The notes below the pieces were generated by a model. It saw nothing but the letters and a program-made list of their open reading frames with translations. It ran no database searches and was not told the DNA's origin. Positions 1 to 8,348 of a stretch of 64,000 bases of DNA are shown in pieces. The position numbers were made by a program, and so were the translations under genes. Numbering within the stretch: position 1 is the stretch's first letter; every line of letters begins with the position of its first letter. The DNA is from JAIBCC01 sp963763855 (lineage in GTDB: Bacteria > Acidobacteriota > Blastocatellia > Pyrinomonadales > Pyrinomonadaceae). The stretch lies in NCBI GenBank assembly GCA_963763855.1, contig CAVXPU010000005.1, forward strand, positions 682,001 to 746,000, read 5' to 3'.

Positions 1-1
1 T

Positions 2-898
2 GAAACTGCGATTATGGCAGAAATCAATGGTCAAATTAAGTTTGGTCCGATTTCTAAAGGTAAACGCAAACTTATTGTAATCGGCGACGACGGCAGCGAG
101 CGTGAATACGATATTCCACGTGGAACACACATTAACGTTCAAGAAGGCGATACCGTTAAATCGGGCGAACCTTTGATGGATGGTCCGCTTAATCCGCACG
201 ATATTTTGCGGGTTCTTGGAACAGAAGCTCTGCAAGAATATATTGTAGATGAAGTGCAGGAAGTCTATCGTTTGCAAGGGGTTAACATCAATGATAAGCA
301 CATCGAAGTAATTGTTCGTCAAATGCTTCGTTGGGTTCGCATTAAAGAAGTTGGCGATACCGATTTCCTTTTGGAAGAGCAAGTTGATCGCTTCCGTTAT
401 GAAGACGAAAATCGTCGGGTAATTGATACGGACGGACAACCTTCGAGTGCTGAGCCAATGCTGCTCGGTATTACAAAGGCATCGCTTTCTACCGATTCGT
501 TTATTTCGGCGGCATCATTCCAGGAAACAACTCGCGTCTTAACCGAAGCGGCAATTTCAGGTCGGGTAGATTATCTGCGTGGATTGAAAGAAAACGTTAT
601 TATGGGACGACTCATTCCTGCTGGAACGGGTATGAAATTCTATCGTAATGTTGAGATAGCATATGATCCAACGGTTAATCAAAAACAAGAACGCGAAGAT
701 GACTATATGCCTATCATCACGGGTGGACTTGATTTGCCGGAGGCTTCTTTAGACATTCCGATGATTGAATCTGACATGGAGGGCTTTTCGATCGAAGATG
801 TTGACGGCGAGCCGTACATAGAGGAAACGGAAGAGTCTTTCGACATTGAAGTTGCGGACGAAGTTTTGGTCGATGATTTGGATGATACGGATTTCTAA
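2..898 (+). CDS. rpoC: DNA-directed RNA polymerase subunit beta' (C-terminal part, truncated by window edge)
   Basis: This is the C-terminal part of the beta' subunit of RNA polymerase, which forms the clamp and active-centre cleft with beta. The frame is open from base 2, so the start lies before the window; about 298 codons are visible. The stretch around residues 155-210, with LLGITKAS, TDSFISAASFQETT, GRVDYLRGLKENV and GRLIPAGTG, is the highly conserved last block of bacterial RpoC. A PRGTHINVQEGDTV segment lies upstream of it, as in RpoC. The tail after about residue 225 is acidic and poorly conserved, which is usual at this terminus. Upstream rpoB and ribosomal genes are expected but not visible. 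A hairpin terminator follows closely. Confidence 0.97.
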   Translation, partial: ETAIMAEINGQIKFGPISKGKRKLIVIGDDGSEREYDIPRGTHINVQEGDTVKSGEPLMDGPLNPHDILRVLGTEALQEYIVDEVQEVYRLQGVNINDKHIEVIVRQMLRWVRIKEVGDTDFLLEEQVDRFRYEDENRRVIDTDGQPSSAEPMLLGITKASLSTDSFISAASFQETTRVLTEAAISGRVDYLRGLKENVIMGRLIPAGTGMKFYRNVEIAYDPTVNQKQEREDDYMPIITGGLDLPEASLDIPMIESDMEGFSIEDVDGEPYIEETEESFDIEVADEVLVDDLDDTDF

Positions 899-922
899 TC
901 ATTGAAAACAAAGTAAAAGAGA

Positions 923-953
923 GGGCTGGAGGAGAAATCTTTCAGCCTTTTTT
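923..953 (+). terminator. Intrinsic terminator after rpoC
   Basis: A GGCTG/CAGCC stem extended by weaker G-U and A-U pairs is followed by six T residues. It begins 25 bases after the rpoC stop and fits the end of the rpoBC transcript. Confidence 0.7.
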
Positions 954-1182
954 GTTTGATTATTTGAACAATGATAATTTTGCTGATTTAGTCCGGAAAA
1001 CGTTGACTTTTGCCCGACATTTCGCTAATTTAATGACATAACTTCAGATGAGTAAATGCTTTCTTTAAGCGTTTACTTCCAAATTTCAAAACCCCCGAGA
1101 TAATCCAGCAAAAAAACTTGGGGAAACAGAGATTCTTTTAATCATCAAAAGGATTAAATTTAGAGAGTTGGTGAATACCCCT

Positions 1183-1803
1183 ATGAAAAATAAAATTAAA
1201 CTACCGTTTTTACGAACCGAAAACCTTGTAGTAAAAGAACTTCCTAATGAAGTATTAATCTACGATCTCGAAAACAACAAAGCATTTTGTCTGAATGAAA
1301 CTGCACGTTTTATTATGGACGAATGTAATGGAACAAGCTCAATCGACGAAGCTCTAGAATCATTGAATCGTAAAATGAAATCGAAAATCGATGAAGATAT
1401 GATTTGGATGGTGATTGACCAATTCAAGAAATCAAATTTTCTTCAAAGAGATTATGTTATTCCAGTACAAACCTCGAGGCTTTCCCGCAGGAAAATATTG
1501 CAAACTGCGGCGGCACTTGGGATAGCACTTCCTATTGTTACGTCATTAATTGCCCCAATTTCGGCTCACGCTCAAAGTAATTGTGTTGGCGATCAGGGAG
1601 TATGTTCGGATCAAGGTGACCCGGTCTGTTGTCCGGGAACCGATTGTTTACCTACTGATTTTGGGCAAACTGGCTTCCAATGCCTTGGCTGTATAAAAGG
1701 TGGACAACCCTGTCAGTTCGAAGGTGGAGCGAGGTGCTGTCCCCCATTTATCTGCGGCTTCGCTCCAAACGAAGCTATTGCATGTATACCGAATATTGGA
1801 TAG
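1183..1803 (+). CDS. PqqD-like domain protein with internal Tat-type signal and two cystine-knot-pattern repeats
   Basis: The protein has three parts. Residues about 5-90 resemble the PqqD/RiPP-recognition-element fold (IYDLENNKAFCLNETARFI, then a DG-like turn and a helical end). Residues about 99-131 form a twin-arginine signal (SRRKIL, a hydrophobic stretch, then AHA before Q). The last 75 residues carry 12 cysteines in two repeats of C-x6-C-x7-CC-x4-C-x9/11-C, the spacing class of inhibitor cystine knots. The start is uncertain: ATG 1183, GTG 1171 and TTG 1168 are in frame, with an AGAGAG stretch just before 1168. A start inside the gene near 1399-1408 would leave a more conventional Tat precursor. 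A 2OG-Fe(II) dioxygenase gene follows 63 bases later. The domain parsing is by eye, and the product's role is unknown. It may be a self-tagged precursor of a modified, exported disulfide-rich peptide. Confidence 0.75.
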   Translation: MKNKIKLPFLRTENLVVKELPNEVLIYDLENNKAFCLNETARFIMDECNGTSSIDEALESLNRKMKSKIDEDMIWMVIDQFKKSNFLQRDYVIPVQTSRLSRRKILQTAAALGIALPIVTSLIAPISAHAQSNCVGDQGVCSDQGDPVCCPGTDCLPTDFGQTGFQCLGCIKGGQPCQFEGGARCCPPFICGFAPNEAIACIPNIG

Positions 1804-1866
1804 TGTCACCTTTTTAATTGAGAATCCGCGACTAATGATTCTCAATGCTTATTGGTTGGCTAAAAG

Positions 1867-2478
1867 ATGCCTTTTCCGGACTTCTTCAAACAGTTTGGCA
1901 TTCACTCGATTTATGAGTTTTTGTCTACCCAATTTAGGGAGCAGTTGCGTTCTGAGATTCAAAATGCAACTGCTGCTACAGGTACAATTTGGAATCCAAA
2001 CGCCGGACAGCATATTGAAGAAAACGTTAAGAAGCGTAAAGAAATGGTCGGAATGCCTTCGGAATCCGATTTGTTTATCCGAGGAAAACTAATTCAACTG
2101 ATGCCACAAATTGCGGAGGAATTTGGAGTCGAATTAGAGGATGTTCAACCTCTAAAGTTTACGCGTTATGATACTGGTGATTACTATCGATATCACACCG
2201 ACAATTCTCACAATCCCGATGCTCCTGCCGGAATCAACGACAGAAAGGTTTCTATAATAATTTTTGTTAATCAAGAAGGAGAAGACCTCGAAGAAGGCGA
2301 TTATTGCGGCGGAAACTTAACTTTTTACGGGTTGCTTGATGATCCGCAATGGCGTGGAATCGGGTTGCCTTTGGAAAGCGAAGCCGGACTTCTGATTGCT
2401 TTCCGACCTAATATTCTTCACGAAGTAACTCCGGTTACGGAAGGATGTCGGCTGACAATTACTACGTGGTTTGTTTGA
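1867..2478 (+). CDS. 2-oxoglutarate/Fe(II)-dependent dioxygenase, prolyl-4-hydroxylase-like
   Basis: The 203-residue protein carries the double-stranded beta-helix signature of 2OG-Fe(II) oxygenases. The iron ligands are H110 and D112 (YRYHTDNS) and H185 (NILHEVTPV). R195 (EGCRLTITTWF) is placed to bind 2-oxoglutarate. The GGNLTFYG strand and the FRPNILHEV strand match the P4Hc layout. Such enzymes hydroxylate proline or other residues and small molecules, using oxygen and 2-oxoglutarate. The gene lies 63 bases downstream of the PqqD/Tat/cysteine-rich gene on the same strand and converges on the next gene without a gap. The nearby cysteine-rich protein, whose mature part contains several prolines, is a possible substrate, but this is inference from position only. 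No signal peptide is visible, so the enzyme is probably cytoplasmic. Confidence 0.85.
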   Translation: MPFPDFFKQFGIHSIYEFLSTQFREQLRSEIQNATAATGTIWNPNAGQHIEENVKKRKEMVGMPSESDLFIRGKLIQLMPQIAEEFGVELEDVQPLKFTRYDTGDYYRYHTDNSHNPDAPAGINDRKVSIIIFVNQEGEDLEEGDYCGGNLTFYGLLDDPQWRGIGLPLESEAGLLIAFRPNILHEVTPVTEGCRLTITTWFV

Positions 2479-3297
2479 TTATTTCTCCCTAAAATCTGAA
2501 ATATCTACACCGAATGTTTCTTTCACGTAGTCTTCTTGAGCAACATTCAAGTTACGTAGATTGATCAAACGACGTTGGGATTTTAGAATATGTGCTTTTG
2601 TTCGGGCAGACATTTGGCTGAGCATATCGCGACCTTCGCGTTTATCGGCTTCGGCTTTTTCCCGCAGAATATATAGTTCGGAGACCTTTGTTTTTATCAT
2701 TTCCGCTGCAATTTCGGTGAAACGTTTTTTTATTTGATAAATCTGTCGAATTGCTCTTACAAGTTCATCTCCCAACGTATCGCCCTTGATCAAATCCGGC
2801 GAATCCCGAAAATCGTCAACCAATTTATTCAAACGAGCTTGGTCGCCAGCCGAATAAGCTTCATTCAATTGAGCCATTAAAATGTGGCGACGCTCTTTTT
2901 CGTCAGGGTCTAAAGCCAGATCAGGATGGATGACGCGGGCGAGATTATGGTAAGCCTTCTTCGCCTCAGCAGTAGGCTTCCAATCCGCCGCAATACTCGA
3001 ATCGACCTCCGCTTCAGCCGCCGATTCCTCGGCTCGCCTACGCAATTCTTCTACCCGTTTCTTAATTTCTTCATCATCAGGCACGAGCTTTAGTTCTTCT
3101 TCAGCAATTTCAGCGTCAATCTCGTCTAATTCGGCATAGAATCGTGCGACTTCCATTTTATAGCGAGCTTCAAATTGCTCGAGTTCGGCACGCAAATCGG
3201 TCATTTCCTCTTCGCTATCGGCAAGGCGATCTTTCAAACGGTCAAGTAATTTCCGTTTTTTATTTAGCTCAATTTCTTCGGGTGCGAGTGCTTCCAT
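2479..3297 (-). CDS. Coiled-coil protein with J-domain-like segment
   Basis: The 272-residue protein starts with a long charged coiled coil (about residues 5-100, rich in Glu, Lys and Arg heptads). A J-like segment follows at about residues 105-150, containing KKAYHNLARVIHPDLA with the HPD motif that stimulates Hsp70 ATPase. The C-terminal third is again helical. No signal peptide or membrane segment is seen, so it is likely cytoplasmic. It could be a co-chaperone of DnaK or a structural protein that only borrowed the J fold. The stop codon abuts the stop of the convergent dioxygenase gene. A strong hairpin lies just upstream of its start, separating it from the YARHG gene. Confidence 0.7.
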   Translation of the reverse strand: MEALAPEEIELNKKRKLLDRLKDRLADSEEEMTDLRAELEQFEARYKMEVARFYAELDEIDAEIAEEELKLVPDDEEIKKRVEELRRRAEESAAEAEVDSSIAADWKPTAEAKKAYHNLARVIHPDLALDPDEKERRHILMAQLNEAYSAGDQARLNKLVDDFRDSPDLIKGDTLGDELVRAIRQIYQIKKRFTEIAAEMIKTKVSELYILREKAEADKREGRDMLSQMSARTKAHILKSQRRLINLRNLNVAQEDYVKETFGVDISDFREK

Positions 3298-3334
3298 ATT
3301 AACAAAAGATTATCGTAGAAAAACACGCAAAAAG

Positions 3335-3373
3335 AAAACGGAGGTTTGAATTCATCTTTCAAGCCTCCGTTTT
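3335..3373 (-). terminator. Strong hairpin terminator between two minus-strand genes
   Basis: AAAACGGAGG-TTTGAA pairs with TTCAA-GCCTCCGTTTT around a short loop, with T tracts on both strands. It lies downstream of the YARHG gene and upstream of the J-like gene, so it most likely ends the OsmC-YARHG transcript. Confidence 0.75.
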
Positions 3374-3419
3374 CATTATTTTAATAATCCCGGCACGCGG
3401 GATCTAACTTTAAGCCTTA

Positions 3420-4607
3420 TCAGCCTTCGACCATAACGAACTTACTGATTGAAATCTCCTCTTGCTGCTTTATCATCGTAATATTTTTGAACTCAGTTTC
3501 GCTCAAAACAGTGCTGATTTTATCATCGGTAAAGCTAAGATCAGCTTTATACCAAGGCTGCGATTCAAAGTATTTTTGCAATTCCTTGTCTTTGAAAACT
3601 CTGCCATGTTTCGCAAAAATCTCGTTTCTCAAAACCCGTAAATCTTCAATATACATGCCGTAAAAATATTCTTCAGGCAAAACTTCGTTAGTAATTTTCT
3701 CTCGTAATTTCGCTTCGAAAGCCTGAATCAACTTAACATTTGCGTCTTCGGTCGCGTTAAGTTTAACTTTTGACTGATCTTTAATCGGTTTATACCAATC
3801 CTGCCATTCGAAAGCCTGAATATAAGCGGCAATTGTAAATTTCTTTCCACGCCGGGCAAAAAATTCGTTTTGCATCATCCTCAATTCGTTGAAACTCACG
3901 CCTTTTAGCTGTTCTTCTTTGAGCAAAACGTTCTGAAATTTGTCCATATCGCCAAAAGAAACCTCAACTTTGCTGATTTCTTTTCGTTTGGCAATAAATT
4001 TTTCCATGTTTTTGCGTTCAATGGCAGAAAGTATTGACGGCGAATAATTTGGATTGCGTTTGTACCAATATCGTTCGTCAAAATATTTTTGCAACCACTC
4101 CTGTTCGGGAAAAGTTTTGCCGTGAACTGCCTCAAATTCGGCTATCAAAACGCTCCAATCAGCCGCTGACCACGAATAAATTTTGTCTTCGGGAATTTCC
4201 TTTTTTATCCAATAACGCAAATCGCCCGGCTCAACGCTATTGTGGCGTTCGGCTTCTGCAAGACGAATCAGGTCAAGATTGCTGCGTTCTTTCGCCGTCA
4301 AAATTGAATTTTTGAAATTCGGATTGGGTTTATACCATGATTGCTTTGCCAAATACGTTTGAATCGATTTTTCCTTGAAAATACGTCCGCGTTTACCAAA
4401 AACAACTCCACGTAAAAGAGCGAGTTCATTAACCGGCTCAAATTCATCCGAGTCGTATTTCAATTTCGCAAGTTCGGCTTTAGCGACTAATTTTTTTGTG
4501 AAGTCGAAATTATGATATTTTTTTACGTTGTCTTTGCTAGAGTCCTGTGCAAACAGAACTGACGTAAAACATAACAGAATTCCCACTAATAATAATTTTC
4601 GGGACAT
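3420..4607 (-). CDS. Exported protein with four YARHG-type repeats
   Basis: The protein has a signal peptide (MSRKLLLVGILLCFTSVLFA before Q) and four repeats of the YARHG type, each about 35-40 residues. Each has the form NEIFAKHGRVF....LQKYFESQPWYK, at about residues 60-98, 150-190, 240-280 and 325-362. YARHG domains are extracellular or periplasmic modules of unknown biochemical role, thought to bind cell-wall or surface components. The gene starts 8 bases after the OsmC-family stop, and its GGAGG ribosome site overlaps that stop, so the two are almost certainly co-transcribed and coupled. Four copies in one chain is more than the single copy usual for this domain. Confidence 0.85.
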   Translation of the reverse strand: MSRKLLLVGILLCFTSVLFAQDSSKDNVKKYHNFDFTKKLVAKAELAKLKYDSDEFEPVNELALLRGVVFGKRGRIFKEKSIQTYLAKQSWYKPNPNFKNSILTAKERSNLDLIRLAEAERHNSVEPGDLRYWIKKEIPEDKIYSWSAADWSVLIAEFEAVHGKTFPEQEWLQKYFDERYWYKRNPNYSPSILSAIERKNMEKFIAKRKEISKVEVSFGDMDKFQNVLLKEEQLKGVSFNELRMMQNEFFARRGKKFTIAAYIQAFEWQDWYKPIKDQSKVKLNATEDANVKLIQAFEAKLREKITNEVLPEEYFYGMYIEDLRVLRNEIFAKHGRVFKDKELQKYFESQPWYKADLSFTDDKISTVLSETEFKNITMIKQQEEISISKFVMVEG

Positions 4608-4615
4608 TGATCCTC

Positions 4616-5059
4616 CTACACATTGGCAGATTTTTCTGCCGTTTCAATAATTTCAAAACTCGTTGTAATCTTTGCCGTCGGGCGGACTGTTGCGGCTACC
4701 GAACAATATTTTTCGTCCGATAATTCAATCGCACGGGCAACCGCCTGTTCGGAAACGTCGCGTCCATACACGATATGGTGAACGTTTATTGCCGAAAAAG
4801 AACGCGGATGTTCATCGCGTCTTTCCGCCGTAACTTCAATTTTGTAATCGATAATAATTTGACGTTTTTTCTCTAAAATTGAAACAACGTCAACAGCCGT
4901 GCAGCTTCCAACTGCAATCAAAAGCAACTCCATAGGCGTAGGGGCAGAATGTCTATCGCTTTTGGTGTCAACAGTTATCGCGTGTCCGCTCGGGCTTGTG
5001 CCGATAAAAAATTCGTCTTTGGCGTAGTGAATTGTCGTTTTATAATTGCTCTCAGCCAT
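4616..5059 (-). CDS. OsmC/Ohr-family peroxide-reducing protein
   Basis: The 147-residue length and layout fit the OsmC/Ohr family, cysteine-based peroxidases that reduce organic hydroperoxides. The two family cysteines are present: C53 in GSCTAVDVVSIL and C119 in EKYCSVAATV. The preceding SAPTPMELLLIAVGSC is the family's conserved helix entry. ATG 5059 is preferred over the in-frame TTG one codon earlier because a GGAG site lies just upstream. The gene leads a two-gene operon with the YARHG exported protein. The exact subfamily (OsmC, Ohr or YhfA-like) cannot be settled by eye. Confidence 0.9.
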   Translation of the reverse strand: MAESNYKTTIHYAKDEFFIGTSPSGHAITVDTKSDRHSAPTPMELLLIAVGSCTAVDVVSILEKKRQIIIDYKIEVTAERRDEHPRSFSAINVHHIVYGRDVSEQAVARAIELSDEKYCSVAATVRPTAKITTSFEIIETAEKSANV

Positions 5060-5247
5060 CAATTCTCCATTTTATAGAACGTAACTTCTTTGCAAACTTG
5101 CCATGATTTTAGCATAAATATTTACTAATTCTCTGCAACTCAACTATAATTATAATGCAACTAACTTTATGGCACAAAAAATGCAAATGAATCGATTGGG
5201 TGGAAGCTTTTTACAAAGTTTGTTGCAATCTTGAGGGAGATAAAGTT

Positions 5248-6870
5248 ATGAGAAATTTACGTCAGCGTTTGTCCGCGATTTTTGTTATCGGTGGTTTGTT
5301 TATTGGTTTTGCGATTCAAGCAAAAGCTCAAAATAAAACGGAATTAAATGATACGGTCAATCAAATAACCGCGAAAATTACTGATTTTCAATACAATTTT
5401 AATTCCGATGTAAATCGTAATTCCGTCAGCCGAATTGAAGAAGAGCAAATGGGGGATTTATTGAGAAATCTGCGTTCGGATGTCGAAAGCTTTCAAGAAA
5501 ATCTGAATAACAGTAATGAAACGCGAGACGATGTTATGCAGATTATCGATTCGGGAAATCTGCTTAATAATCATCTGCTCACTCTGAAATTAAGTGCAAA
5601 AACTCAGAATGACTGGAAAAGCATTCGCAGCAATCTTGATCGTTTGGCGACAAATTTTCAAATTACAACCAACTGGAGTACGTCTGCCAAGCAAGTAAGT
5701 ACCATGTCTTCGAGCAATAATAATTTGACGGGCACATATCAAATAGACGTTTCGCGAAGCGACAATCTGGGCGAGATAATTGGCGAGGCGATTACCACGA
5801 GTAACGTTCAAAATGCTGACGAGGTTCGACAAGATTTGGAGAAAAAACTCGCTTCACCTGAAACTTTGGCGATTGAAATCAATGGTAGTAAAGCTACGAT
5901 TGCATCTACGCTTTCTTCGCAAATCACGCTTTCAGCCGATGCAAACGACCGGACTCAAACGCTTCCTGATGGCACGACAATGCGAATGCGAACAGTTTTA
6001 CGCGGACAGGAATTGACGATTGCCAAACTTGGCGATGAAGAAGATTACACCGTAGTTTTCACTTCGATGGATAATGGTAAAACTTTGAAAGTTACAAGAA
6101 GAATTACCACCAGTTATTTGAGCGAAACGCTCTTTGCGGGAAGCATTTATACTAAATCAGATTCAGTTGCCAGACTCGATGTTTTTGAGAAAAGCGGCAA
6201 TTCCGCGAATGATGCAAACGCGACAACGGAGACCAACGAGACAACCGAGACCACCGAACCTGTAGATAACAATCTTCCGAGGGTGATCGTCACAAGTTCG
6301 CTGCCGCCAAGCCCAAAAGCGAGAAATGCGGCAATTGGGCAATACATCGTTGGCAATGGGGAGATTCTCACTGCAACTTTGGAAAATATGATTTCAACCA
6401 AAATATCGCAAAATAATGATCGCTTCAAAGCGACTGTTGTTGCTCCAAGCCAATATCGAGGAGCAATAATTGAAGGTTACGTTAGCGGAATTGATCGTTC
6501 GAATCGAAATCCTATAGGCAAATCAAAAGTAACTTTCAACTTTGAACGAATTCGTTTAACAAATGGTCAAATTTACGATTTCGCGGGATTTTTGCAAAGT
6601 GTAACTGATAAAAAAGGCAAAACGATCAAGGTTGATGAAGAAGGAACGGCAACCAAAAGTTCCACCAGAGAAACCGCCAAACGCGGTGGTATCGGAGCCG
6701 GTGCCGGTGCAGTTATCGGAGCAATTTTCGGCGGAGCAAAAGGTGCGGTTATCGGAGCAACCATCGGAGCCGGTGCAGGAGCGGGAACGGTCGCGATAGA
6801 AAATAAGGGCGATTTAGTAATTGAAGAAGGCTCTTCAATTTCCGTTCAAGCCTCTTCGCCAAGCAATTAA
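5248..6870 (+). CDS. Exported protein with C-terminal glycine-zipper segment
   Basis: The 540-residue protein has a signal peptide (RQRLSAIFVIGGLFIGFAIQAKA before Q). A long middle region of unknown fold is followed by a Thr/Glu/Asn-rich linker (ETNETTETTEP) near residue 340. Near the C-terminus (about residues 488-520) is a glycine zipper, with repeated GAGAGAVIGAIFGG and IGATIGAGAGAG patterns like those of outer-membrane lipoproteins of the SlyB/Rick-17kDa type. It probably inserts in or sits at an envelope membrane. ATG 5248 with a GGGAGA site is preferred; an in-frame GTG at 5200 would put 16 residues ahead of the signal. A hairpin terminator follows. Function is unknown. Confidence 0.8.
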   Translation: MRNLRQRLSAIFVIGGLFIGFAIQAKAQNKTELNDTVNQITAKITDFQYNFNSDVNRNSVSRIEEEQMGDLLRNLRSDVESFQENLNNSNETRDDVMQIIDSGNLLNNHLLTLKLSAKTQNDWKSIRSNLDRLATNFQITTNWSTSAKQVSTMSSSNNNLTGTYQIDVSRSDNLGEIIGEAITTSNVQNADEVRQDLEKKLASPETLAIEINGSKATIASTLSSQITLSADANDRTQTLPDGTTMRMRTVLRGQELTIAKLGDEEDYTVVFTSMDNGKTLKVTRRITTSYLSETLFAGSIYTKSDSVARLDVFEKSGNSANDANATTETNETTETTEPVDNNLPRVIVTSSLPPSPKARNAAIGQYIVGNGEILTATLENMISTKISQNNDRFKATVVAPSQYRGAIIEGYVSGIDRSNRNPIGKSKVTFNFERIRLTNGQIYDFAGFLQSVTDKKGKTIKVDEEGTATKSSTRETAKRGGIGAGAGAVIGAIFGGAKGAVIGATIGAGAGAGTVAIENKGDLVIEEGSSISVQASSPSN

Positions 6871-6895
6871 CTTGTTGCAAAACAATCAATTAAGG

Positions 6896-6925
6896 ACGAG
6901 TGGTAGATTTCTGCCGCTCGTTTTT
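6896..6925 (+). terminator. Intrinsic terminator after the glycine-zipper gene
   Basis: ACGAGTGG pairs with CCGCTCGT (one G-U pair) and is followed by TTTTT. It lies 26 bases after the stop of the preceding gene. Confidence 0.8.
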
Positions 6926-6989
6926 CATTTCAATAAGAACGCAGGGCGATAGCGATTCGGCATGAGTATTTGGTAAAATAAGTACATTT

Positions 6990-7500
6990 ATGAAAGCGAA
7001 AACACGTAAAAGACTAAAGCAAAAACTTCTCAACCGAATCGAACGAAAAATCGTCGGCTATCACGTTTATCGTTCGACTGATGAAAATTTGCCATTTGCA
7101 TTTTGGGCAAGATTAACGGACGATCCGATTCCTGAAGGGGATTTTAATGATCCGGCGGCTGAAATCGGCAAGCGTTATTTTTATAAATTGACGCAGGTTT
7201 TTGAGAATGGTGAAGAGAGTAATCCGATTGCTCCTAAAACAACTTTTACGGATCATGCAGGTAAAAGCTTTGAACAAAATCCTTTGGTAGATTTCGCCGG
7301 CTGACAATATGTATCGCTCTGCCGATGAAAATGTGCCGCTTGATAAATGGGAATTACGAAACGAAAAACCGATTCCGACTACTGAATACAAAGACGAAGG
7401 AGTGAAATCAGGCGAAATATACTTTTATTATGTTCGGGCGGTTGATTCAAAAGGCAATGAAAGCTCCCCATCTGAGATCATGAGGGTGATAAGAAAATGA
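6990..7500 (+). pseudogene. Two-repeat fibronectin-III-like protein, interrupted by a frameshift
   Basis: Two consecutive frames encode homologous repeats. The first has YHVYRSTDENLPFAFWARL, then ending in Y-F-Y-K-L with NGEESNP. The second has MYRSADENVPLDKWELRN, then Y-F-Y-Y-V-R with SKGNESSPS. Both match the fibronectin type III pattern seen in extracellular proteins. The first frame stops at 7302-7304. Removing the single G at 7303 joins the frames as GYNMYRSADENVP with no residue lost, which exactly mirrors GYHVYRSTDENLP. The gene is therefore about 169 codons with a one-base insertion, either a real recent mutation or a sequence error. No signal peptide is obvious; the N-terminus is Lys/Arg-rich. 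Confidence 0.75.
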
Positions 7501-7563
7501 TTGCTTGAAATGAATAACGACGCTAGAATATAGGAATCTGAAGGATTTCAAAACGGAGGGGAA

Positions 7564-8268
7564 ATGAATCATTACACATCAACTTTTGAACAGACAGCCG
7601 CGAGTGCATTGCCGGCTGAAAGGGCAACATTTATTAGAAAGACTTATTTTCATCTGGCGGCGGCAATTCTGGCGTTTATTGGGATTGAAGCTTATTTGAT
7701 GATCTCTGGAATTGGTCAGCAGCTTGCATTTACCATGTTGGGAACGAGTTGGTCTTGGCTCCTTGTTTTATTGGCTTTTATGGGCGTTTCGATGCTGGCG
7801 AATTGGTGGGCGAGCTCGCAAACATCGAAGCCGCTGCAATATCTGGGACTTGCAGTTTACACAATCGCCGAAGCAGTTATCTTTGCTCCTTTGCTCTTTT
7901 TGGCAGAAGCAAAAGCAGGCGGCGGCGTGATTCTGGAAGCGGGAGTAATATCAATCGGTTTATTTTTAGGAATTACTGCGGTTGTTTTCCTAACGCGTAA
8001 AGATTTTTCTTTTTTAGGTCCGATCTTAGCAATCGCCTCATTTGTTGCCCTTGGAGCAATTTTCGCAAGCATACTAATTGGATTTAGCTTGGGAATAGTC
8101 TTCGCTTTTATTATGGTTGCTTTCGCCGGAGGCTCGATTCTCTATGAAACTTCAAATGTGATGCACCGCTACAATACTAATCAGCACGTAGCCGCTTCGC
8201 TATCACTTTTTGCCAGCATCGCTCTGCTGTTCTGGTACATTTTGCAAATTTTTATGAATCGGGATTAG
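7564..8268 (+). CDS. Bax inhibitor-1/YccA (TMBIM) family integral membrane protein
   Basis: The 234-residue protein has about seven hydrophobic segments filling residues 25-230, after a short polar N-terminus. Length, topology and features such as RATFIRKTYFHLAAA and the C-terminal SLSLFASIALLFWYILQIF fit the bacterial UPF0005/Bax inhibitor-1 family. Members are pH-sensitive calcium-leak channels or membrane protease partners, known mainly from BsYetJ and E. coli YccA/YbhL. A strong GGAGGGG ribosome site precedes ATG 7564. The putative selenoprotein gene follows on the same strand after 80 bases. Confidence 0.9.
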   Translation: MNHYTSTFEQTAASALPAERATFIRKTYFHLAAAILAFIGIEAYLMISGIGQQLAFTMLGTSWSWLLVLLAFMGVSMLANWWASSQTSKPLQYLGLAVYTIAEAVIFAPLLFLAEAKAGGGVILEAGVISIGLFLGITAVVFLTRKDFSFLGPILAIASFVALGAIFASILIGFSLGIVFAFIMVAFAGGSILYETSNVMHRYNTNQHVAASLSLFASIALLFWYILQIFMNRD

Positions 8269-8348
8269 TTTATTCCAACGGCTATTGGAAATTGGCGGTC
8301 ACGAGAGTATTCTATCTTTTGACCGCTAATTTTATTTTCGAGGAGAAA

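Noticed and set aside
5200..5247. GTG start for the glycine-zipper protein
   Set aside because: It would place 16 polar residues with two cysteines before the signal peptide; ATG 5248 has a good ribosome site.
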